64,000 nt of DNA from Deltaproteobacteria bacterium (GTDB lineage Bacteria > Myxococcota_C > UBA6777), in contig PCBK01000016.1 of the NCBI GenBank assembly GCA_002731275.1, positions 49,872-113,871 of the forward strand, in the 5' to 3' direction. This document shows, piece by piece, positions 54,246 through 60,904 of the stretch. The position numbers were made by a program, and so were the translations under genes. Under the pieces are notes generated by a model. That model had not been told where the DNA came from. It saw only the letters and a list, made by a program, of their open reading frames with translations, and ran no database searches. Positions within the stretch are counted from its first letter, which is position 1; each line of letters begins with the position of its first letter.

Positions 54246-54274
54246 TTTATAGCCAACCCTGCCAAATGAAGCAA
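54246..54274 (-). promoter_or_regulatory. Candidate promoter of the vWA lipoprotein gene
   Basis: Minus-strand TTGCTT (54269-54274) and TATAAA (54246-54251) with a 17-base spacer, about 100 bases before the ATG. The -10 is good, the -35 moderate. Confidence 0.4.
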
Positions 54275-54346
54275 GTATGTCCTTAAAAATAGATGCTTTT
54301 TGGAGTGAAAAAATGTTTGTTGTGGAGAGGGATTTTTGTTGTGAAG

Positions 54347-54361
54347 TCCGTAAATTACGGA
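54347..54361. promoter_or_regulatory. Palindrome near the metK stop, candidate protein site
   Basis: TCCGTAAATTACGGA has perfect seven-base arms about one central base, 34 bases past the metK stop and about 75 bases upstream of the candidate promoter of the vWA gene. The loop is too short for an RNA terminator, so a DNA site is more likely. Confidence 0.35.
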
Positions 54362-54394
54362 AGATAGGGGGAGAGATTGGAGGGGGGATTGGGA

Positions 54395-55561
54395 CTAGAG
54401 CCCACAAGCAGCCTTGAGTTCTTCGGCTTTGTCTGTTTTTTCCCAGGTGAAACCATCGCCTGTACGTCCAAAGTGTCCGTACGCAGCGGTGGGGCTGAAG
54501 ACAGGGCGTCGGAGTTGGAGGGTCTCCATGATGCCTGCGGGTTTGGTTTGGAAGACCTTCGCGATCGCCGCTTCGATCTTGGCTTCGTCTACTTTTCCTG
54601 TGCCGAAGGTATCGACCATGGTGGAGACGGGCTCAGCGACACCGATCGCGTAAGCGAGTTGGACTTCTGCGCGATCTGCGAGTCCTGCAGCGACGATGTT
54701 TTTCGCGATGTAGCGAGTCATGTAGGCTGCGGAGCGGTCGACTTTTGTGGAGTCTTTACCGGAGAACGCGCCACCACCGTGACGTCCCATTCCACCGTAT
54801 GTGTCGACGATGATCTTACGACCTGTCAGACCACAGTCTCCCATGGGACCACCGATGACGAATCGACCTGTGGGGTTGATGAAGTATTTGATGTTTGCGT
54901 CCATCAACTCAGCGGGGATGGTCTTTTTGACGACCTCTTCGATGATGCTCTCTTGGAGTTTTTGGTGCTCAACATCGGGATCATGCTGGGAGGAAACGAC
55001 GATCGCAGTGATTGCTTGGGGTTTGTCGTTTTCGTAACGGACAGTGACCTGGGCCTTGCTGTCTGGACGCAAGAAGGGCAGAACACCATCTTTACGAGCT
55101 CTTGCGAGGTTTTCCATGATGCGGTGGCTGTAGTGGATCGCCATGGGCATCAAGACCTCAGTCTCGTTGCTCGCGTATCCGAACATCATTCCTTGGTCAC
55201 CCGCGCCTTGTTCTTTGTGGAGGCCGTCGCCTTCATCAACACCCATTGCGATGTCAGCGCTTTGTTTGTCGAGCGCGACTTGCACTGCGCAAGTGTTTCC
55301 ATCGTAGCCTTTGTCTGAATGGTCATATCCGATTTCGAGGATCTTGTTGCGCACGATTTGTTGGAAATCGAGCTGCGCTTTGGTTGTGATCTCACCAGCC
55401 AACATCGTAAAACCTGTGCTGATCATAGTCTCACAAGCGACACGGCTCATCGGATCCTGTGCGAGGCATGCGTCGAGCACTGCATCGGAGATCTGATCAG
55501 CCATTTTGTCTGGGTGTCCTTCTGATACGGACTCGGATGTAAAAAGAAAATTTCGACTCAT
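54395..55561 (-). CDS. metK: S-adenosylmethionine synthetase
   Basis: MetK makes S-adenosylmethionine from methionine and ATP. 388 residues, full length. [24 protein letters not shown] contains the ATP-binding His and the Mg2+ Asp. [12 protein letters not shown], then [16 protein letters not shown] (the phosphate-binding loop) and [13 protein letters not shown] complete the fold. The conserved terminus with AAYGHFGR is present. ATG 55561 ([11 protein letters not shown]) has AAAGG about nine bases upstream. An in-frame ATG 37 codons earlier would read through the structured leader and is rejected. Transcription likely starts near 55759, leaving a leader of about 195 bases with several hairpins. 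MetH, which regenerates methionine, is 45 kb away. Confidence 0.97.
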   Translation of the reverse strand: MSRNFLFTSESVSEGHPDKMADQISDAVLDACLAQDPMSRVACETMISTGFTMLAGEITTKAQLDFQQIVRNKILEIGYDHSDKGYDGNTCAVQVALDKQSADIAMGVDEGDGLHKEQGAGDQGMMFGYASNETEVLMPMAIHYSHRIMENLARARKDGVLPFLRPDSKAQVTVRYENDKPQAITAIVVSSQHDPDVEHQKLQESIIEEVVKKTIPAELMDANIKYFINPTGRFVIGGPMGDCGLTGRKIIVDTYGGMGRHGGGAFSGKDSTKVDRSAAYMTRYIAKNIVAAGLADRAEVQLAYAIGVAEPVSTMVDTFGTGKVDEAKIEAAIAKVFQTKPAGIMETLQLRRPVFSPTAAYGHFGRTGDGFTWEKTDKAEELKAACGL

Positions 55562-55760
55562 TCGATTCAGCCTTTCGTCTTGCTGAGTGGAACAGCGGAT
55601 GACAATCCTTTGTTTGTTCCACCTCTTATGGAAGATTGCTTTGGAGGAGGAAACCCTTGCCTCCAATTTCATATGGACGATGTGGATGGTTGAAAACCAC
55701 TTGTATCCGTTTTGATTGAGGTGATGACAGGCCTTTTTCTTGTCACCCCCGCTAATTTCC
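55562..55760 (-). promoter_or_regulatory. Long structured 5' leader of metK
   Basis: About 195 bases of untranslated RNA. Perfect stems include GTGGAACA with TGTTCCAC (55587-55622), enclosing an inner GGAT-GACA-ATCC. TTGGAGG with CCTCCAA (55641-55666) and TGGTT-TTC-AACCA (near 55690-55702) are also present. Near the 5' end GGTGACA faces TGTCATCACC. I do not recognise SAM-I, SAM-II, SAM-III or SAM/SAH consensus. A regulatory RNA responding to SAM or methionine is an inference. Confidence 0.5.
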
Positions 55761-55765
55761 GAACG

Positions 55766-55794
55766 ATTTAAATGAACATGTCGTCCTTTGTCAA
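55766..55794 (-). promoter_or_regulatory. metK promoter
   Basis: Minus-strand TTGACA (55789-55794), a 17-base spacer, and TTAAAT (55766-55771). The -35 is perfect and the -10 has four of six consensus bases. It lies about 200 bases from the metK start, defining the long leader. Confidence 0.7.
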
Positions 55795-56037
55795 GAAGCT
55801 TTCAAGAGTGATTTTTCCTGAAACTGCGAAAAGTCCTTCCTTCGCTTGCAAAAGACTTTCTGGCTGTGGTACATCTCATCGTTGATCCCATTCTGTTGGC
55901 CTGGCTGGCTCTCCAAAAATGCTCACTCACCTAAGGTTTGCGGACCGGGGGAGCTTTTTGGCCGAAGAGATACTGGCCTGGTGTTGTTCTGGACTTTTGG
56001 TGGACAGTTTTGTGGACTGCTCTCCATCTTTTTGTAA
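55795..56037. other. Intergenic, no gene seen
   Basis: Between the metK promoter and the rightward lipoprotein gene. AAAGTC (55829) and GACTTT (55853) form a short inverted repeat. A frame from 55846 has no protein character. No clear promoter for the rightward gene. Confidence 0.3.
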
Positions 56038-56637
56038 GTGAGAAATACATTGCGACGTAAGATTCTATGGAGCTTTTGCTGCCTTACTCTGTTCTCTTTT
56101 CTCGTTATTGGTTGTGACAAAAAGAAAACCCCCACAAGGAAGAAAGGGGAGAAGTACATCACTCGCGGAGATTTGAAAAAGCGAGTTCGGTTTTCCAAAC
56201 CTCGTTGCTTTCAAATGTGTCGCAAGATCACAAAGGTTTGTGCCAAACGTATCAAGGAAAAAGGAAACAAGTTTAAACTCAAGTCTTGTGCCAAGGAATG
56301 TGTCAAAAACTTCATCCTCTATCCCCCCTCAACCTTCCGGCGTATGCGATGTATCATGAGCGCGCAGACGTGTACGCACTTGAGAAATTGCAACAAGTGT
56401 GCGTTCTACTTCTGCAAAAAAGAAGGGAAAAAGTGGGTCCCCGCGCCGCCTCCTCGTGGATTCAAGCTCAAGAATCCAGCCCCCAAAAAAGGCGACAAAG
56501 ACACCAAGAAGGGCGACAAGGACGTCAAGAAAGGCGACAAAGACGTCAAGAAGGACGTAAAAGGGACACAAAAAGATACGAAGGCCGCCAACAAGCCTGC
56601 ACCTAAAAAACCATCCAAACCTGCCGCCAGAAAATAG
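56038..56637 (+). CDS. Cys-rich lipoprotein with Lys/Asp repeat tail
   Basis: 199 residues from GTG 56038. The signal peptide ends in lipobox LVIGC (Cys26). The mature domain has ten cysteines in paired patterns (CFQMCRKITKVC; CAKECVKNF; CIMSAQTCTHLRNCNKCAFYFC), suggesting a disulfide-linked helical bundle. Residues about 150-185 repeat KKGDKD four times and end in a Lys/Pro/Ala tail, which probably lies along the wall or surface polysaccharide. The start is uncertain: no strong ribosome site precedes GTG 56038, but nothing else in frame keeps the signal peptide. The next gene follows after 33 bases. No known family. Confidence 0.65.
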   Translation: MRNTLRRKILWSFCCLTLFSFLVIGCDKKKTPTRKKGEKYITRGDLKKRVRFSKPRCFQMCRKITKVCAKRIKEKGNKFKLKSCAKECVKNFILYPPSTFRRMRCIMSAQTCTHLRNCNKCAFYFCKKEGKKWVPAPPPRGFKLKNPAPKKGDKDTKKGDKDVKKGDKDVKKDVKGTQKDTKAANKPAPKKPSKPAARK

Positions 56638-56670
56638 GGCCGCTTGGTTGCTTGCGAGCGAGGTTTGCTC

Positions 56671-57642
56671 ATGACCACTTCCCATCCATCCACCTGTTTT
56701 ATTGTCAATCCTACAAGCGCGAGTGGGCGCACCGGAAAATCCTGGGCGAAAACGGCTGCGGTACTCGAACAATCACTCTCAGGTTTCTCAGTGAAGATGA
56801 CGAGCGCACCGCTCGATGCGATTCGTCTGACACGTGAAGCTCTTCGCGAAGGGCATGAGTTGATCGTCTCCGTTGGAGGGGATGGTACCAATAATGAAGT
56901 GGTCAACGGCTTCTTCGATGAACAAGGGGAGTACATCCAACCCAACGCGATGTTCTCATTCTTTCCGAGCGGGACAGGAGGCGATCTGCGACGCACACTC
57001 GTCCCTGCCTCTACACCACAACAATTGGCTGATATGATCCTGTGTGGGACGTGTCAGGATGTTGACTTGGGTTGTGCTGAGGTGACTTTGGAAGATGGCT
57101 CACGTTGTAAACGTTTCTTCATCAACATCGCCTCATTTGGACTGAGTGGTGCTGTCAATGAGAACGTTCGCAAAACCACAAAACTGTTGGGTGGGACGAT
57201 TGCCTTTTACATCGCGACAGTCCGTGCGATCCTTGGTTACAACAAACCAGTGGTTTCTTTGGAGCTTGAAGGCGGAGAGGAAGGGACGAGGACTGAGACG
57301 GGAAGGATCAGCACCGTTGCTGTATCCAACTGCACATCCTTTGGTGGTGGGATGAGGGTTGCACCTCACGCGTTACCAGATGATGGCTTGTTTGATGTTG
57401 TTACACTCGGAGATTTTGGACGCTTTGGATTGATCATCTATGGAACCAAGATCTATGCAGGAACACACCTTTCACTCAAGCATGTCTCCGATACACAGGC
57501 GCACACCGTCAAAGCAACAGTGCTCGAACCAAAGGACCAACGTGTGATGATCGATCTCGACGGAGAGAATGTCGGTCAGTTACCTGCTTCCTTCTCCATC
57601 CTTCCGAAGAAACTGAAGTTTAGACACCTACCAACATCGTAG
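56671..57642 (+). CDS. Diacylglycerol kinase-like lipid kinase (YegS/BmrU family)
   Basis: 323 residues with the DAGK catalytic pattern: IVNPTSASGR near the start, VSVGGDGTNNEVVNG (the GGDGT nucleotide loop), FFPSGTGGDLRRTL and CDVDLG-like DVDLGCAEV, then SFGLSGAVNENV. The C-terminal beta domain carries GGMRVAPHALPDDGLFDVV and DLDGE. These enzymes phosphorylate diacylglycerol or related lipids in the cytoplasmic face of the membrane. The start at 56671 has GCGAGG about seven bases upstream. It follows the Cys-rich lipoprotein by 33 bases and may share its transcript. Exact lipid substrate unknown. Confidence 0.92.
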   Translation: MTTSHPSTCFIVNPTSASGRTGKSWAKTAAVLEQSLSGFSVKMTSAPLDAIRLTREALREGHELIVSVGGDGTNNEVVNGFFDEQGEYIQPNAMFSFFPSGTGGDLRRTLVPASTPQQLADMILCGTCQDVDLGCAEVTLEDGSRCKRFFINIASFGLSGAVNENVRKTTKLLGGTIAFYIATVRAILGYNKPVVSLELEGGEEGTRTETGRISTVAVSNCTSFGGGMRVAPHALPDDGLFDVVTLGDFGRFGLIIYGTKIYAGTHLSLKHVSDTQAHTVKATVLEPKDQRVMIDLDGENVGQLPASFSILPKKLKFRHLPTS

Positions 57643-57685
57643 TCCCACAGCTCATCGCATACATTTCATACAGAGAAGATGCAGA

Positions 57686-57753
57686 TATCACATGCTTGTT
57701 GATGACAAGCAAATGCGGGTATCGCATGCTTGTCGATGACAAACGAATGCGAT
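57686..57753. repeat. Two-copy 34-bp tandem repeat with internal hairpins
   Basis: Two 34-base units, at 57686-57719 and 57720-57753, share CATGCTTGT, GATGACAA and AATGCG. The first forms TGCTTGT-TGATG-ACAAGCA. The second forms CGCAT...ATGCG outside TTGT-CGATG-ACAA. It lies between the lipid kinase and csrA, which converge. Confidence 0.55.
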
Positions 57754-57801
57754 GACGCAATGATGCGTTGTAAAAACACGTTTGTGAATGTCGAAAAGTG
57801 A

Positions 57802-57820
57802 ACCTGCAGTCCATGCAGGT
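57802..57820. terminator. Hairpin between converging lipid kinase and csrA
   Basis: ACCTGCA-GTCCA-TGCAGGT, a perfect seven-base stem 44 bases past the csrA stop. No strong U-run is present, so termination strength is uncertain. Confidence 0.45.
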
Positions 57821-57863
57821 CAAGAATACATCCTTGTCCAAGCTGAGGGAGGGGAGAGTGGGA

Positions 57864-58118
57864 TCAGCCGTGAGATGGATCTTTTGTCAGGTTAAGGATG
57901 TCGATCTCGATGTCCACTATATCGTTGTGTTCTTTGATGGCTTTGGTGTTTGGTTTCTGTCGCTTCATCTGATCGTACAGTTCTTCACGAAAGACGGCCA
58001 CTTCCTTGGGGGCTGTAATACCCAGGCGAACTGTTTTTCCTGATACACTCTTAACCACGAGGACGATGTCGTCGCCGATTCGAATGCGTTCTCCTGGTTT
58101 CCTTGTCAAGATCAGCAT
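57864..58118 (-). CDS. csrA: Carbon storage regulator CsrA
   Basis: CsrA is a small dimeric RNA-binding protein that blocks or stabilises mRNAs at GGA motifs, controlling carbon flow, motility and biofilm. The 84-residue product carries the family core: [39 protein letters not shown], with the RNA-contact Leu4 and Arg44-type residues. A longer acidic tail ([18 protein letters not shown]) extends the C-terminus beyond the typical 60-70 residues. AAGGG lies eight bases before the ATG. A good promoter lies about 90 bases upstream (58209-58236). No fli or flg genes are near, so the usual flagellar partners FliW/FliC are not shown here. Confidence 0.95.
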   Translation of the reverse strand: MLILTRKPGERIRIGDDIVLVVKSVSGKTVRLGITAPKEVAVFREELYDQMKRQKPNTKAIKEHNDIVDIEIDILNLTKDPSHG

Positions 58119-58208
58119 GATAAAACCCTTTTTGATACAGAGGTCACTGTTGATAATCAGGGATGGCGACGAGAATGTCGCTCATACTCCATATATGACG
58201 GTCTTTTC

Positions 58209-58236
58209 TCTATAGACCTGAAGCACTTTCTGACAA
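58209..58236 (-). promoter_or_regulatory. csrA promoter
   Basis: Minus-strand TTGTCA (58231-58236), a 16-base spacer, TATAGA (58209-58214). The leader to the ATG is about 85 bases and contains GCGAC-ATTCTC-GTCGC, a small hairpin at 58166-58181. Confidence 0.55.
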
Positions 58237-58324
58237 AAATGCTATCGTCTTAAAATGTATATGCTTTCATCCCATTTGGCAAAAGATATTTTTCATTTTT
58301 TTCAAAAAAGACGACACGAGATGT

Positions 58325-58336
58325 CGACATATGTCG
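58325..58336. promoter_or_regulatory. 12-base palindrome upstream of the 58407 gene
   Basis: CGACATATGTCG is a perfect palindrome preceded by an overlapping ATGTCGACAT, about 70 bases before the ribosome site of the next gene and 90 bases upstream of the csrA promoter. Candidate operator for either gene. Confidence 0.3.
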
Positions 58337-58406
58337 ATAATCATTAACGCATTTGAGACGTTGTGTGAAAGAGTGAGTTATGTTCACGATAGGGAGGAGT
58401 CTTCCA

Positions 58407-58814
58407 ATGAAAGTTTCAACACCACGAGTAATGTCCCATCATCCAGGTTCATTGGATGATGGGAAGACGTCATCAGTTCGATTGTCCGAGGGACAACGAA
58501 GGGATGTTTCTCTGTCCGATCAAAAGCGAGGGCAGCGCTCTGCGAACGATGAGTGGGCAAAAGATACTGGACGACTTTCTGGAAGTGGTGTACACAAACA
58601 AGGACCTCGGGAACAGGTTCATGTGATCGAAAAAGCGCAGGAAGGTTTACTCAGTCGTGCGGATGCGATGTCTCAACATGCTCGACAATTCCAAGCTTTT
58701 TTGATGGGAGGAGAGAGTCAGACGCCTCGTCGACACTGGACGAATGTTCGTGGTAGCAGTGATCTCACACGTCAACTGCTACGTGCCAACGTCTCTCTTC
58801 GCTTCCGAGGGTAA
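58407..58814 (+). CDS. Hydrophilic protein of unknown function
   Basis: 135 residues, very rich in Ser, Arg, Gln, Gly and Asp, with no hydrophobic segment and little predicted structure before residue 80. The second half may form a helix (HVIEKAQEGLLSRADAMSQHARQFQAFLMGG). GGGAGGAG lies six bases before ATG 58407, a strong ribosome site, which is the main evidence that it is expressed. No motif or family recognised. Codon use resembles neighbours. A regulatory or flagellar-export-type protein could look like this, but I do not infer one. Confidence 0.55.
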   Translation: MKVSTPRVMSHHPGSLDDGKTSSVRLSEGQRRDVSLSDQKRGQRSANDEWAKDTGRLSGSGVHKQGPREQVHVIEKAQEGLLSRADAMSQHARQFQAFLMGGESQTPRRHWTNVRGSSDLTRQLLRANVSLRFRG

Positions 58815-58852
58815 GACCATTTCTTTTCCCCTCACTCTACGGACACTGATAC

Positions 58853-59074
58853 GTGAAGCGTCTCTTTTGTATTTGCTGCATCACTCTCTGCTTACTTGTG
58901 CCTCAGTTGGTGATGGCCAATCAGATGATACCCGTCTCTGGGATGTACTGGTTTTCCCGTATGCGACCATTGACCTCCAAAAAGAAACAGTCCAAAAAGC
59001 CTAAGCAGAATACCTACCTTCAGCTCCCAAAGACCCGGTATCCTCTCTTCAGTGCAAGAACATCAAAACGATAA
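58853..59074 (+). CDS. Small secreted peptide, possible
   Basis: 73 residues from GTG 58853, beginning with a convincing signal peptide (LFCICCITLCLLVPQLVMA, cleavage before NQM). The mature 50 residues are basic (KKKQSKKPKQ) and end SARTSKR. There is no clear ribosome site before GTG. It lies 38 bases after the previous gene on the same strand. A coincidental signal-like frame cannot be excluded. Confidence 0.4.
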   Translation: MKRLFCICCITLCLLVPQLVMANQMIPVSGMYWFSRMRPLTSKKKQSKKPKQNTYLQLPKTRYPLFSARTSKR

Positions 59075-59122
59075 ATTCTCCTACATACAAGCTCCACTTT
59101 CTACATGACAGGATGTTTGCGA

Positions 59123-60652
59123 ATGAGACCATCCAACGAAGACTCGTTCTCGTTGATAGATAAGGCGCGCTGGGCAACGATCACGCTCGCTGTTATCTCC
59201 CTCTACTGTGCTGGAAGCATGCTCTTTTTTGTCGGCGAGTTTGTCTTGCTCTCCGGTGTACACGCCTTACAACCTGCTTCGTTACTCTTTGGCGCAGGTT
59301 TGAGTTGTTTTCTCACAAGCCTCACGGGGTGGCGTCCTGTCACTGTCGAAGGGCAGTTTCTTCGCAGGTTGTTTTTATGGGGTGGTCTTTCTATCGGAGG
59401 TTTAACACTTATTTGGTCCGAGAGTCATTGGTTTTTGCAAACCTCTGTGTGGCAATTGGGTCTCCTTGTGGGGGTGATGATCGCACCTGAAGGGTTGAGC
59501 TTGTTAAAGGAGCTTCGCGAGCTTTGGGAGGGGAGATCAACACTCAGCGCGATCCCTTTGAAGTTGTTGTTGGGTTGGGTGGTTGTGGGTTGTCTTCCGT
59601 ATATGGTGTATCCGTATTATGGGGGACTTGGAGCCTGTGTTGTGCTCTCGGCCTGTTGGGGGATTCTTTTGCTGTGTTGGTTGCGTTACGAGTCCTGGTT
59701 TGCGCGCTCGACTTGGTTGTTGCGTGCAGGGATGTACTTTGTCTGTTTGGGGGGGCCGGTGTGGATGGGGGCACAGATCTTTCCTGCGATGGCACAACCG
59801 CTTGCGCTGCACAAAGTCCTCTATTCTCGGAAGGTCGGTCCACAGTCTGTCACTGTATACGCTCGTGCAGTTGGAAGAGATGTACATTATGCGGTAACTG
59901 CGAACAAAATGGTTGTATTTCAAACGATATCGGCTTATCGGCAGGCTGAGTTGATGGTGCATCCTGCTGTGAGCTTGTTGGGGAAAACGCCCAAGCGAGT
60001 TCTATTGGTAGGAGGGGAAAGTGGGATGCTGTTGCGTGAGCTGGCAAAGTACTCATTTCAGGCGAAATTAACGTGGTGGGATTTGTATCCCGCTTGGTCT
60101 TCTTTTTTTATGAATGCGCCCATTTTACGAAAGCAAAACGCTCATATCCGCACACAATATCTTCGCCAAAAAGAGATCTTGCCTCTGCGTCTGTCTTCGG
60201 AGTTCTTTGCGCGAAAACTACGTCCTTTTGATTTTACTTTTGATCTGATCTTTGCAGAGCTTCCTGCGCCCAACGCGTACAACCGTGTTTTGTTTGCAAA
60301 AGCAACCTTAAAGCACCTCTTGCGTAGCCTCTCAGAGAGAGGCATCATGGTGGTGAAGCTCGGCTCGCCGTATATGCAAACTCCACTTTACTGGTGTTTG
60401 ATCGGGATGTTGGCAGAGATGAAGGTGCACACCGTCCCACTGCAACTGTCTCCGTCCTTGCACGATGATCGTGGTTTTGTGTTGATCTCGAAGCAACGGC
60501 GTTCGGTCTTCCAGAAGCCTCTCGACATACCTGTGCCCACGCGCTTTTTACGACGAAAACAAACGCTCGAAGTCTTCTCAGGATTTTCCAAAGATACCCG
60601 GCTGAAGCGCAGCTATATGACGAGACAATGTGCGCAATACCTCCACAACTAA
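59123..60652 (+). CDS. Membrane protein with spermidine synthase-like domain
   Basis: 509 residues. The first 230 form about seven membrane helices (for example WATITLAVISLYCAGSMLFFVG; GLGACVVLSACWGILLLCWL). The rest is a spermidine-synthase-like Rossmann domain: VYARAVGRDVHYAVTANKMV, RVLLVGGESGMLLRELAKY, LTWWDLYPAW, FDLIFAELPAPN and VVKLGSPYM. The fold is right, but the usual GGGDG loop reads GGESG and the catalytic (V/I)D(L/P) Asp reads AELP, so amine transfer activity is doubtful. Membrane-fused spermidine synthase homologues are common in myxobacteria with unknown roles. ATG 59123 has AGGAT nine bases upstream; ATG 59105 is an alternative. Confidence 0.7.
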   Translation: MRPSNEDSFSLIDKARWATITLAVISLYCAGSMLFFVGEFVLLSGVHALQPASLLFGAGLSCFLTSLTGWRPVTVEGQFLRRLFLWGGLSIGGLTLIWSESHWFLQTSVWQLGLLVGVMIAPEGLSLLKELRELWEGRSTLSAIPLKLLLGWVVVGCLPYMVYPYYGGLGACVVLSACWGILLLCWLRYESWFARSTWLLRAGMYFVCLGGPVWMGAQIFPAMAQPLALHKVLYSRKVGPQSVTVYARAVGRDVHYAVTANKMVVFQTISAYRQAELMVHPAVSLLGKTPKRVLLVGGESGMLLRELAKYSFQAKLTWWDLYPAWSSFFMNAPILRKQNAHIRTQYLRQKEILPLRLSSEFFARKLRPFDFTFDLIFAELPAPNAYNRVLFAKATLKHLLRSLSERGIMVVKLGSPYMQTPLYWCLIGMLAEMKVHTVPLQLSPSLHDDRGFVLISKQRRSVFQKPLDIPVPTRFLRRKQTLEVFSGFSKDTRLKRSYMTRQCAQYLHN

Positions 60653-60737
60653 GACCCTCTCTGTGAGGTGGCTTGTTTTGCGCTGTGAGGGTCGGGAGGA
60701 TGGACGTGATAAAACGGGGCTGTGTTATGAGGATTGC

Positions 60738-60766
60738 TTGACACAAAACCCTCGTTGGGATAGGAA
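60738..60766 (+). promoter_or_regulatory. Candidate promoter of the TPR gene
   Basis: TTGACA (60738-60743), a 17-base spacer, TAGGAA (60761-60766). The -35 is perfect and the -10 poor. Leader to ATG 60905 is about 130 bases. Upstream, GACCCTC (60653-60659) and GAGGGTC (60687-60693) may form a terminator for the previous gene. Confidence 0.4.
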
Positions 60767-60904
60767 TAAACGACTTAAACGATAGGTCCCTACTCAAAGA
60801 GAAGGAGTGTTTTGCGCGAAAATTCCTCTCTTTTCGGGATGAATGGTTACGTCTTTCATTTCGGCTCTTGTTGCCAGTACACTGTCTTGCGAGGAATGTG
60901 GCCC

